Source: Ostrinia nubilalis
Taxonomy: Eukaryota > Arthropoda > Insecta > Lepidoptera > Crambidae
Direction of reading: 5' to 3'
DNA length: 64,000 nucleotides
NCBI RefSeq assembly: GCF_963855985.1
Contig: NC_087095.1
Span: forward strand, 8,380,001 to 8,444,000
The notes beneath the pieces were generated by a model. The model saw nothing but the letters and a program-made list of their open reading frames with translations. It was not told the origin of the DNA and ran no database searches. A program made the position numbers and the translations under genes. Of the stretch, positions 23,501 to 31,822 are shown in pieces (the stretch's first letter is position 1; each line of letters begins with the position of its first letter).

Positions 23501-25922
23501 TTTCCTCTAAAATTTCAAATGCTCTCTCGTCGTCCTTATTCAAATACCTTTTCGCGCTAATTCCGATAGAGTCAATACTGAAATACTCCTTGAGTTGAAC
23601 GTCAAGCGAGTCTGTAACTTCTGAAACAGCACAGTGGTTCACGAACTCCACAGGCCAGCACGCGTTTTTTATAGAACCAAACAACACCCAGCCAAACGCA
23701 GTTAAAGCCGCCACTGGTTGGTTCCGAGCACCTTTCCGAATAGAACGTGGCGTGGACAGCTGCCAGTTGTCTATACCTATGAGCAACGTAGGTTCGGCTT
23801 CATCATACGTAAGGATGTCAACTAAATCAGATAAATACTCATAATCTACGTCAGTACTTTTGACAGACTGAGAAGCCAAGCCTAGGTTGGGTATTGCACG
23901 AACGTTCTGGAGCAGATGTGTCTCTGAACTATGACGACCTCTTACCTGAACATCAACAAAAGTGACGTCCGACTGCCTCGACATACCTCCTATCCCGTCA
24001 ACTCTTATTGCGCTCTTCTTACCCTCTAATCCTACCACCGCAGCAACTTTGGAGTCAAGCAGTGTGGCTGTGGAACCATCATCCAGCAATGCAAAGGTGT
24101 CATAGGACCCCTTGGGACCAGAGACGGTTACTGCTACAACCTTTAGGAGAGTTCGAGAGGAAGAAGTTGTGGTGTTGTGAGCAATAAGCACTTTGTTATC
24201 CGAAGGTGTGGATGAGTCAGCGTTAGTGACGTTTAGCGGTTCGTTTGAGGTTGATGGGGCTAGCTGCGGTTCATACGACGAGCCCGTATACGCTGAGACT
24301 TCATTGGAAGCTCTATGTAAAAGAGAGTGGTGCTTAAACTTATGTTGGCAATCTCTGACCTTGCAACTGAATTTCTTACAAGTGAGATAAGTGTGACCGC
24401 CTTTTAACAAGCATTTGTGGCACACCTTTTTAACAGTAACCCACTCCCAGCGTTGGTCAATATTGAGATCGGCAAACGACTTACAATTCTTGACATCGTG
24501 CCCAGACTTGTCACAATAAAAACAAACCTTTTTAATGTGGTCATCTGAACTCTTTAGTTTGTCGGTGGCACTGGCAGGAGAGACAGTGGCATGACATTTG
24601 ACGTTTTTGACGGCGACGTCTAATGACATGACATCATATTTACTTCGTAGATTGGCTTCGCGCATTAAAAACTCGGATAAAAGTTCAATTCTGAACAAAT
24701 TGGTATGCTCCCGTGAATGCGCAAAGTCAATCCATCTTGACCTCAATATAGGTGTGAGTTTACTCACGATCTCGTTGGATAGCTCCGGAGACGCGAGGTA
24801 TTCAGGCCGCTGCAGCAGGCGCACGACTTCGACGCAGTTGCGCACCTTGCATGCGAAAGAATTCAGCTCCTTGTTGTTCTCGCTGGCGGCCAGTTTAGGT
24901 AGAGCTCTGATGGCTGAAATTTGGGACAAAATGATCTGCTCGGGCCTCGCAAACGTTGTCTCCAACGCATACATTACGTCCTCTGGATCACGTGCGGCGG
25001 CCAGCAGAACTGCCACAGAGTCTCGTGCAACGCCACGTAGGGAAGCATTCAGCCGCGACAAATTCTCAGCACAAGTAAACGACTTACTTGTATCGTTGTA
25101 AACCTTCCTGAAAACAAGCCAATCGGATGGACGACCATCAAAAATAGGCAATGGAAAGCTGACCTTATTGTTCCTTGACGCCGATGTCGTTGCCGCTGCC
25201 AACGCCCCTATGGCTTGCGCTAATTGTAAAGTGTGCGGTTCTTGATTTTTATTAATTGTGTTATAATCATTGTGTTGTTGAGTACCTAATGTAGAGTGTA
25301 ATGTGTTGTGTGGGGCTTCAGTAGGGTGCGCAGCCTCAGTAGCCTGTGGCGGGCCTGCAGGTGCCGGACCCGCAGATGCCGGCCTCGGCGGCCTGGCCAA
25401 GGGTAGGTTGAGCCCGATGTCCCGAGGGTGCTCCACGATGAAAGCCGATGCGGGCAGAGAAGCGGCCTTAAATGGTGGCTCACTTCTCAAAAAAGCCGCA
25501 TCGACGGGAGGGGCGCCCTGAACAGTAAGGACATTAGGAAACGTCGCCGCTGTGCCCTCTGCCTGAGCAAGTGAGGGCGCGTCGGGTTCCTGTTGGGAAA
25601 TATCTTTATTAATATACCCCTGACTTAGGACGGTTGCGTCGACCCAATCGCTTACGCTGCGTGCGCTGACACGGCTGGAACGGCGGCTGCGAGCATCCTC
25701 GGCCTCCAGGGCTGCCAAATGGGCCTGGTGCTCAGCTTCAGCAACTGCCTTTTCTGCCGCGTACTCAGCTTCGCGTTTGGCACGCTCGAGCTCCTTGATG
25801 TGCCGAAGGTGGTGGGCCTCCGCCGCGAGCTTCTGTGCCCGCACGGTTGCGGACGAAGCTCTCGACGACGACGTTGATGGCACACCGGGGGCTTCTTTAC
25901 GTGATTGTGCGCGAGTAATCAT
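20502..25922 (-). CDS. BEL/Pao gag-pol polyprotein, C-terminally truncated
   Basis: This single frame of 1806 residues starts at the first ATG after the primer site. Residues 20-90 are charged and helix-prone. Gag follows, with a CCHC knuckle at about 467-480 (CFYCDKSGHDVKNC) and a second Cys/His cluster at 501-535. The aspartic protease motif LLDDGSTATL is near 613. Reverse transcriptase has NADIREMF near 943 and YMDDYLG near 1021. RNase H has FADAS near 1194 and DSLTVLKW near 1269. Integrase has an HHCC zinc site (about 1523-1563) and the DDE acids at about D1595, D1657 and E1703. The proper C-terminal domain is absent because of the tandem duplication: after LADH near 1795 come 11 unrelated residues. 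Gag and reverse-transcriptase functions look intact; integrase function is doubtful. Confidence 0.95.
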   Translation of the reverse strand: MITRAQSRKEAPGVPSTSSSRASSATVRAQKLAAEAHHLRHIKELERAKREAEYAAEKAVAEAEHQAHLAALEAEDARSRRSSRVSARSVSDWVDATVLSQGYINKDISQQEPDAPSLAQAEGTAATFPNVLTVQGAPPVDAAFLRSEPPFKAASLPASAFIVEHPRDIGLNLPLARPPRPASAGPAPAGPPQATEAAHPTEAPHNTLHSTLGTQQHNDYNTINKNQEPHTLQLAQAIGALAAATTSASRNNKVSFPLPIFDGRPSDWLVFRKVYNDTSKSFTCAENLSRLNASLRGVARDSVAVLLAAARDPEDVMYALETTFARPEQIILSQISAIRALPKLAASENNKELNSFACKVRNCVEVVRLLQRPEYLASPELSNEIVSKLTPILRSRWIDFAHSREHTNLFRIELLSEFLMREANLRSKYDVMSLDVAVKNVKCHATVSPASATDKLKSSDDHIKKVCFYCDKSGHDVKNCKSFADLNIDQRWEWVTVKKVCHKCLLKGGHTYLTCKKFSCKVRDCQHKFKHHSLLHRASNEVSAYTGSSYEPQLAPSTSNEPLNVTNADSSTPSDNKVLIAHNTTTSSSRTLLKVVAVTVSGPKGSYDTFALLDDGSTATLLDSKVAAVVGLEGKKSAIRVDGIGGMSRQSDVTFVDVQVRGRHSSETHLLQNVRAIPNLGLASQSVKSTDVDYEYLSDLVDILTYDEAEPTLLIGIDNWQLSTPRSIRKGARNQPVAALTAFGWVLFGSIKNACWPVEFVNHCAVSEVTDSLDVQLKEYFSIDSIGISAKRYLNKDDERAFEILEETTRRLPSGRFETGLLWKRNIESVPDSYQLARKRFLSLEHKMLKDESYADAYRTNINAMIQKGYAEPCDKEPQGKITWYLPHFGVMHPQKKKLRVVHDAAATYSGVSLNSLLLSGPDILQPLLAILMRFGEGRIALNADIREMFPQTKIRLEDRDAQRFLWRESPAHPLRVYRMSSMMFGATSSPFTALYLKNRNAEEHREQYPAAADAILQDHYMDDYLGSVDSPEVAARLASDIVHVHAQAGLDMRAWVSNSVEALSALPADIRTPATAVSVRILGLAWNVTDDTLSFSRPDIAKFPTKLTKRTVLAHLMRVYDPLGFLTPIVLQGRVIFQQTWRLGIGWDDNLPLHLISRWESWFGELSKLLSCSIPRHYFSHNTIIDCQLHIFADASELAYGCVAYWRFVCVDGTVQLALIGGKARLAPLKPVSIPRLELQAGLIAARFASYIIQAHRRKPSSVRYWYDSLTVLKWLRSDARSFKTFVAHRVGEILETTSVADWRYVPSELNVADDATRVKHKFQINSRWFSGPHFLTLPAVDWPIEPVNLSSTPEEMKRSTPISETVAVTNVRDSFLPVVANFTRFSKWLRLLRATARVVCCARAFRSLLDRTKSAKAMGQRESEQPTLCLRPLLVDDLSLAERHLFLQSQIDAFELERSCLRSCKPLPKQSRLHNLSLMLDDFGLLRLSGRIGAAQGTEVSNNPVVLDGKHPIVRLLIGHYHQSAAHANNELVINELRQAFYVVGLRPAVKKVAKSCLTCRVQKAVPTIPPIGDLPPERLAHHTRPFSCVGLDYFGPVTITVGRRTEKRWVALFTCLTVRAVHIEVVGSLSADSAIMALRRFISRRGSPSTIISDNGTAFVGANKELSALYAAPVQDYVLNQRINWKFIPPSAPFMGGCWERMVRSIKTALKATLKERAPREEVLHTLLSEAEGIVNSRPLTHVSVDPDASEALTPFHFLIGSSSPHTPLAECTDTDLMRRVQWKKSQRLADHRHFTSSVCAQR
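20538..21301. repeat. BEL internal tandem duplication, copy B (764 bp)
   Basis: Copy B is the full-length unit and encodes the intact stretch of integrase within the long gag-pol frame. Its downstream junction at 20537/20538 forces the frame into copy A out of register, adding 11 foreign residues (RHFTSSVCAQR) before a stop. Confidence 0.9.
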
Positions 25923-25936
25923 TTTAACACTTTTAA

Positions 25937-25950
25937 CACTTCTGACACCA
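25937..25950 (-). promoter_or_regulatory. BEL primer-binding site (tRNA-Leu type)
   Basis: On the element strand TGGTGTCAGAAGTG lies 6 bases after the 5' LTR. It is complementary to the 3' end of animal tRNA-Leu (CACTTCTGACACCA), as I recall it. It would prime minus-strand DNA synthesis. Confidence 0.75.
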
Positions 25951-25956
25951 AAAATA

Positions 25957-26176
25957 TGTTGTGGATTTCACTGTGAAACCTATTGTATGTGTGAGCCTCG
26001 TGTGTATGGGAATAAGTAGCTACTTTAAAGCAAACACGAAACTTTCCGACATAACAAAACTGTGTATTCATTCACTTTTTTATATCTAAAGTCAACAAGA
26101 CGTATCAAAAACAATAGAAATAGAAAAAAGTATAAAAAGTAAAAAATACATATAAAAAGGTTTGATGTCGCCAACA
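25957..26176 (-). repeat. BEL 5' LTR
   Basis: It is 220 bp and the upstream copy relative to gag-pol, so it would carry the promoter. It is 219/220 identical to the other LTR, and CTTAG follows it at 26177-26181. Confidence 0.95.
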
Positions 26177-26181
26177 CTTAG

Positions 26182-27664
26182 TTAAATTAATCTCTAACAA
26201 CACATAAAATAAATAGGAGTTCCATATAAACATGCACAAAAAAGATTTACAAATAAGGAACTAAAATGTTGTCCACTTAGCCTAAATCATTTCCTAGTCG
26301 TATGTTTACATTATTTACTCTGCATGAAAGGGAACAACATTTATCATCACGTTCAATAACAGGAAAAATTGCGACGTACAGAATTACTTTTGTTCTAAGA
26401 ATAAGATACGGTTTCCGATACCAACCTATTTTTGCAATATTACTAAGTAAGTACCTACTTTTGTTTTTTCCATTTCATTTTATATTTCGAACGCGGAAAC
26501 TTTTTTTTTCAATATGACCAGTGTTCTTTGTAACTCACAATTATTATTTTTAAAATGAACGCTTTTTAATGCGGTCTTCGTGGCCAGCTCTTTTAATGTT
26601 TTTTATGAACGCTTTTATGTGGTTTTCTGACCAGTGTATCGCTCTTGGGGCGCCATCCACCACAAAAGAGCGACTGTATGTCGGTGGTCGGGTACAAAAT
26701 GACAGTTTATGCAACGCGGTCAAGCGCCCCTACCGATGACCGTAAAAAGCAACGACAACGGATTATGACCGGCGTCGTAAAGTATAATGACATGGGCCAT
26801 ACTTTCAAAAAACGATTTCGAATAGATTTCAGAGTGGAACCTGAAAAGGGGTCCACTTCTGTACCCCCAGTGAAAAGGGATCTAACTCGACTTAGATCAA
26901 AATTGACTTTATAACATAATGTGAATCTCTGAAAAATTAGCTATTTTTGTATCTAATCGGTATGTTTCTACGACGTATAGAAAAGAAAATAATGTTGTGC
27001 CAAATGATACAAGTAAGGCTTTGTGAACCAATTTTGAGTTTTCTTTCGTGTATACATGTCTACTTTTAACAAAGTGTACCGGAGGCTTCTTTCAATTTTT
27101 TATTGTGTCAAGAGGTATGACTCGTGTTACTACTTTTTACACGATTGAAGTTGTTCAGATTGAATTTGTGATTAACAATATAAGATGACTCATATTAATA
27201 TACACAAAAAAAACTATGTATTGTTGGTTGGTGAAAAAGAATGTAACTTAATTTATATCACAAAAAGTAAAAAACAAAAGGTTATTTTTTTGTGTATAAT
27301 GATTCAATTAGACTAATACCATTAACCACAAAAGTTTCGTACATGTGTAAAATGTTATAAGTTACTTAGATCAGAAACATTTGAAAATCGCAACTAATAA
27401 TTTGGTTAATTATTTGGTGTAAAATGATATAACTTAGCCCAAACGTCAGATTAAAGGAAAAAATAATGTCGTAGTTTATAAATCAAAGAACTTGAGTTAA
27501 TAGTTTTAATAAATAATGGTGAACATCTACTAGTAAAATATATAATTGAATTCAAAGTGCCTAACGTTGTCAATAAAAGTACTTAATAAGTGCATTATAG
27601 AATTTACAAGAGCTCCAACTAATAGAACTCTTTATAAACAAAACTCATCACCTTTGACAACAAA
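26182..27664. other. AT-rich non-coding DNA with an unassigned 89-codon frame
   Basis: A plus-strand frame at 26645-26914 contains KRFRIDFRVEPEKGSTSVPP. I do not recognise it. Its end, 26858-26880, is repeated perfectly in inverse orientation at 32860-32882. Positions 27300-27450 carry GTGTAAAATG motifs that recur near 32.6 kb. This may be the edge of an old, undescribed element. Confidence 0.35.
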
Positions 27665-28660
27665 TTGAACTGGGCGAGTCATGTCGAGAACAAAATAAAA
27701 ATGGCCTGTATAGCATTCCATCAGTGCAAGAGACTCATTGGTAGTAGATGAGGTCTCAACCCAAAGATAACACTTTGGCTGTACACGTCGGTTATATGGC
27801 CCTCTTACACATATTATTATGGATCACTTGTATGGTGGCATAGAACACAACTATCCACAGCAAGATCAAAACTCCAAAGCCTGCAACGCATAGTAAGCAT
27901 AGCGGCCACTAGTTGTATGAGAACCACTCCATCGACATCACTTGAGTACCTTCTGAATCTTAGATCTTTAGACCTCTTCATTCAGGAGGAAGCGCAAGCA
28001 GCCGCTTTAAGACTTAAAGGTCAAGGACATATAAGAAGCAAAACAAGGAGACAGGACAATCCACGATCCTGCACAAAACCCTAATAAAAGAAATACCTCT
28101 CACCGAGGCACAAGTAGATCAAAGGGCACAGTAACTCCTTGGGCAACGACGCAGCAGATGAACTGTCCAGAAAGGGATCGTACACGACGGTATTTGGTCC
28201 GGAACAATTACCTATAATGCCGATACCATAAGCACAGATCAAGACCTGGCTGCGCTCCAAAATAGAAAAATAACACCACACAGAATGGAAAGATTGTAAA
28301 AGATGCAGGCAAACAAAAGATGCAGTTGTGGATATATCGAAAAAGTTCTCCCGCAGCCTCATAAGACTAAACAGGGACAACATCCACAAGGTCCTAAGTG
28401 TAATAACAGGTATGTTAAACAAACACCTACACAATATAGCTGTTACAGACAGCCTACTGTGTAGAATATGCATGGAGGCAGAAGAAAAACCGCAGCACGT
28501 GCACAAGTAGTGCACAAGCGTAGCAGATCAACAGGCTCAAATTCTCCAATCACCAGGGTCGCTGCAGAAGGCCTGTAGCGACCTAGATAGGCTGCTGCTA
28601 CTTGGGGGGATCTGAAGCGATTGGAATAGGAAGATAAATTACAAATAGCACACAATGGTC
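27665..28660 (+). pseudogene. Decayed non-LTR retrotransposon ORF2 with C-terminal RNase H (I/R1/LOA-like)
   Basis: The first part reads LNWASHVENKIKMACIAFHQ, then SYTYYYGSLVWWHRTQLST and STSLEYLLNLRSLDLFIQEE, the C-terminal part of a LINE reverse transcriptase. After a gap near 28035-28115 comes GHSNSLGNDAADELSRKGS, the RNase H motif with the G-N-x-x-A-D-E-L signature, then NIHKVLSVITGMLNKHLHN and a terminal Cys-rich end (CRICMEAEEKPQHVH). Several in-frame stops and a missing central block show it is dead. The 5' part is absent. The clade call rests on RNase H being present and is inferred. Confidence 0.75.
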
Positions 28661-28784
28661 TAATCAAGAGGCTAAGTGCAATATTCGATTGCCCTGAGAA
28701 ACTATCTACGAAAGTCCTTATGAATGGATACTATGTATAAAGTAAATAATTATGTAAATGGCATGTGTTGCTGGACTTTATCTG
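28661..28784. other. Short non-coding spacer before the hAT element
   Basis: It may include the 3' untranslated tail of the LINE fragment. No clear polyA tail is seen. Confidence 0.4.
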
Positions 28785-28947
28785 CTTAGCTCTAGACGTG
28801 CGCGCCGGTCGAAAAAAATCTGGCGGCGGCGCGCCCCGAAAAATTCCACGGCGGCGGCGTAACGCCGGCGGCGTGGGATTTTTAACTTTGCATATTAAGA
28901 CGTATAATGAAAAACCACCCTTAAACGAAAGAACTTTATTAAGTAAA

Positions 28948-30288
28948 CTAATAAGATGACTCAATCACTTTTCTTGACAGAAATATTTTGTTTGCAACTT
29001 TTATGTTGTCGTGCACAAAATTTATTTTATTCACCCTAAATGCACTCAGCCGGGACCTTTTGGCTGTTAAAAGCAATCCAGCAACCGAAAACACTCTTTC
29101 GCTCGGAGTGCTGGTTGCTGGAATGCATAACAGATCCTGTGCTAATGACGATAAACGCGGGTAGGCAGATTGTCTGGTTTGCCAATAGGACAAGATGTCG
29201 GTCTTCAAGTTTCGCAGGATCAGCAGTAGCTAGGTATTTCCAAGCTTCCTGGTCAACAGCATCATCTAAGCCGGAACTATGAGAACTGTGTTGCATGCTG
29301 TATTTGCGCGAGAGTTGGGAAAGTATTGAAACTTTACTTGTACTCTGGCTCGGCTGGGCAGTGTTCGGGAAGCTTTACAATATTCTGACGTCCGAAATAC
29401 CGCAGTGTCTCAAGTCAAAAGACTGACCAGTGTGTGTTGCCAGTGATGGTATACAGATCTGAGACGTGGTCGCTTACTATGGGCCTCATAAGACAGCTCA
29501 AGGTCACCCAAAGAGCGATGGAGCGTGCTATGCTCGGAGTTTCCCTGCGTGATCGAATCAGATATGAGGAGATCCGTAGGAGAACCAGAGTGACTGACAT
29601 AGCCCGCAGAATTGCTAAAATCAAGTGGCAGTGGGCGGGGCACATAGCTCGAAGAGCTGATGGCCGCTGGGGCAGGAAAGTTCTTGAGTGGCGAGCACGA
29701 GCCGGAAGACGTAGCGTGGGCAGGCCTCCCACTAAGTGGACCGACGATCTGGTGAAGGTCGCGGGAAGTGCCTGGATGCGAGCGGCGCAAGACCGGTCTT
29801 TGTGGAAATCCTTGGGGGAGGCCTTTCTCCTGCTGTGGACGTCTTTCGGCTGAAACGAACGAACGACCGAACTTGTACTAGCTTCTTCTTGGTGACCCTC
29901 CTGGTGTAATAATGGTTGATTATGTTCGTAGTAATGGATTAATTCTGTGGTATATTCTGGCAAGAAACCAGCTGGAGTTAAATCGTTAGCAGTCAGATAG
30001 AGGTCAACTTCTCCAAGATTCATAAACCTACAGTCGAACAATGCATCCATGATCGTTTTCATCTTCGTCTATCACTTGAGAAACAGTCTCCAAAGAGCTT
30101 AAAAACTTTTGTTCATTTTCTGCCTCTTTCTCCAATTCTGGCAAACGATACCTGACTGTTTTTACTATTTTCTTGCATTTCGTCACAAGACTTAAAACTT
30201 CGGGTGTTTTCTTTATTCCATAAACCGTAACTAAGTTATGGAGACCGTGCCCTAGGCAAAGATGGTTGTCAATATCTGCCCGCTTCAC
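28948..30288 (-). pseudogene. hAT transposase, broken into three pieces
   Basis: The upstream piece (30028-30288) holds HLCLGHGLHNLV, typical of the region before the first catalytic part of hAT transposases. The next piece (about 29871-30062) contains MDALFDCRFMNLGEVDLY in another frame. The RTE insertion follows. The last piece (28948-29296) holds the dimerisation region with the hallmark PSERVFSVAG and a frameshift near 29200, between ATADPAK and DILSYWQTRQ. The N-terminal BED-type zinc finger is missing. No functional transposase can be made. Confidence 0.85.
29420..29870 (+). mobile_element. RTE-type non-LTR 3' fragment, (AACG)-type, inside the hAT
   Basis: This is the longest RTE copy in the window. 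The frame 29434-29853 encodes 139 residues: VMVYRSETWSL, RAMERAMLGVSLRDRIR, KWQWAGHIARR, GRPPTKWTDDLVKVAG and WKSLGEAF, ending WTSFG before the stop. The tail is GAACGAACGACC. It lacks the reverse-transcriptase core, so it is a 5'-truncated insertion lying antisense to the hAT transposase. It post-dates the hAT. No clear target duplication was resolved. Confidence 0.8.
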
Positions 30289-30512
30289 ATTAGATTGATT
30301 TTAAACTTGTACGAGAGTACGCAGGTTTTGTCTCGGCGCGAATTTTAAACTACCGGCGGCGGCGGCGGCGCGCTGACTCCTTATGGCGGCGGCGCGCCGC
30401 GGCGGCGCGCACGTCTACTTAGCTCGCAAGTATAACATGTCTTGTTAATTCATGTCTCTATTGATTTAAGAAGATTCCCGCCCTAGGCAGTTCGATTTTT
30501 TCAAGTTATTTA

Positions 30513-31804
30513 CGAGGGGCGGCTGAAAAGTTTTGAGCCTAGGGTATTAAAAATGCCGATAGAAAAGTATAAAAAATATATTTTTCTATTTGATCTCCCT
30601 CTACTACAACGGACTTCTTATATTTGTGTAAAAGAGCTTTTAATCCACTGAAAAAAAAATCGCAATCTTTGCCTTCGAAATGAGCCTTTCGCGCCGCCTT
30701 CATTTCTTTGTCACTCAAAAATCTTCGTTCCTGGAGGTCTTTTTTCCAATTTGAGAATTAGACAAAATAGCTAAGGATTCGGACTAAACTATGTGGTGGG
30801 TGATTAATTTCTTGAAATCCAGTTTTACCCGGGGCAAGCCTTGCAATATGCGCGGTGTGCGCGGGCGAATTGTCTTGCAATATCAGATTTCCTTTCGCCA
30901 GTTTGCCTCTTAATATTTCAACAACCACTTGACGCACTCTTATCAACAGTACATCATGATAATCCCCGTTTATTGTAGTTTTTTTAAGTAGGTAGTCAAT
31001 GAACAAAATTCCTCCACAATCCCAAAAATAGTGACTATGAGCTTGGGTGTCGATCGCTCCGCTTTGAATTTCCGCGGCAGCGTTTTCCCTTTTTAATCCA
31101 TTGCATTGACTCTTATTTTGACTCTAGATTGTACTGCAGGATCTATTATTTATCAATAGTGACAATTTGAGAAAAAAAATTGTTAGGATTATGGGCAAAG
31201 ATGTCCTAAAACTCTTGCGAAGTTGTGACTCGACGCTGGTTGTCGAGCGGCGTGAGCATTTTTGGCACCCATCGCGTGCACCCCTATTTCATGTGCAAAT
31301 GAGTGTGTTAAATATCGCCGATATGTTCCTTGCTAATACCTATGGCTTCAGCTATCTGTCACAGTTTAAATCGCTGATCTCTAAAGCGAGATTCTTTAAA
31401 TTTTCATTATTTTATTCGTTAATGGCGAAATCTGGCCGCCCTGACTTGAGGTCATCTTTTAGCGACTCCCTGCCATGCTTGAACTATCGGATCCAATCTT
31501 TCATGATAGCAAATGAAGGCCCAGACTCCCCATAAACTGTAGACATCTCTTCAAATGTTACCGTCAGCGTTTTGTTCCTCTTTTTGAGGAATTTTATGAC
31601 AACTGTGTACTTCAATTTCGTACATTGCGCGGATAACTGAGACTTGATGATGTTTACGGATTAATTACTAAAAGCGTGATGACGCTAATGAAATGAAATT
31701 TTGTACATATACTAAGGAGGTTATTGGCAAATTAATTAAATTTAGCGCGAGTCAATAATAACACTTGAAGATACTTAGGCTCAAAACTTTTCAGCCGCCC
31801 CTCG
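30513..31804 (-). mobile_element. mariner DNA transposon, degraded
   Basis: The ends are inverted repeats of about 30 bp starting CGAGGGGCGGCTGAAAAG, each next to TA (30511-30512 and 31805-31806), the mariner target. The 1292-bp length is the usual mariner size. The transposase lies on the minus strand and is full of frameshifts and stops. Confidence 0.93.
30590..31660 (-). pseudogene. mariner transposase, inactive
   Basis: N-terminal helix-turn-helix pieces are visible on the minus strand in shifting frames (VYGESGPSFAIMKDWIR and GISKEHIGDI). The best-preserved frame, 30758-31006 extended upstream, has YFWDCGGILFIDYL with the first catalytic Asp and LILQDNSPAHTAHIA with the second. The segment HPPHSLVRILSYFV has lost the usual S-P-D-L-A-P and third Asp, then stops. 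A C-terminal remnant (LSDKEMKAARKAHFEGKDC) follows. Inactive. Confidence 0.88.
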
Positions 31805-31822
31805 TATGATTTAAGAAGATTC

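Larger units (their letters stand above)
19290..26176 (-). mobile_element. BEL/Pao LTR retrotransposon
   Basis: The element has two 220-bp LTRs (TGTTG to CAACA) that differ at one base, a CTTAG target duplication, a primer-binding site next to the 5' LTR and a G-rich polypurine tract next to the 3' LTR. The 1806-residue frame has the order gag, protease, reverse transcriptase, RNase H, integrase, which is the Pol order of BEL/Pao. No envelope-like frame exists. It is transcribed on the minus strand. The few LTR differences indicate recent insertion, but a tandem duplication in the integrase region (19829-21301) breaks the end of pol, so this copy is probably not autonomous. Confidence 0.95.
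28793..30417 (-). mobile_element. hAT DNA transposon, degraded, with RTE fragment inside
   Basis: Both ends start TAGACGTGCGCGCCG as inverted repeats, and a perfect 8-bp direct repeat CTTAGCTC flanks them (28785-28792 and 30418-30425). An 8-bp duplication is diagnostic of hAT. The subterminal 80-100 bp at each end are packed with GGCGGC/GCCGCC blocks, very unlike the AT-rich surroundings. The transposase (minus strand) is incomplete and frameshifted, and an RTE 3' fragment splits it. Without that insert it would be about 1.2 kb, so it is an internally deleted copy. Confidence 0.93.
30478..31807 (+). mobile_element. Tiny retroposed tail (about 35 bp) interrupted by mariner
   Basis: CTAGGCAGTTCGATTTTTTC and AAGTTATTTA here also occur at 54085-54114, after a tRNA-like GGTTCAATTCCCACC box. 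The fragment, with mariner excluded, is bounded by a perfect 15-bp direct repeat GATTTAAGAAGATTC at 30463-30477 and 31808-31822. That reads as the target duplication of a 5'-truncated SINE or LINE copy inserted before mariner landed in it. Confidence 0.6.

Noticed and set aside
24598..25101. 167-codon plus-strand frame and other frames inside the BEL element
   Set aside because: They are antisense shadows of gag-pol, without domains.
19290..26176. Endogenous retrovirus with envelope
   Set aside because: No envelope-like frame exists between integrase and the 3' LTR; the element is an ordinary BEL/Pao retrotransposon.
28081..28515. 144-codon minus-strand frame
   Set aside because: It is antisense to the decayed RNase H LINE, whose plus-strand reading carries the family motifs.
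31167..31535. 122-codon plus-strand frame
   Set aside because: It lies antisense to the mariner transposase remnant, which explains the sequence.
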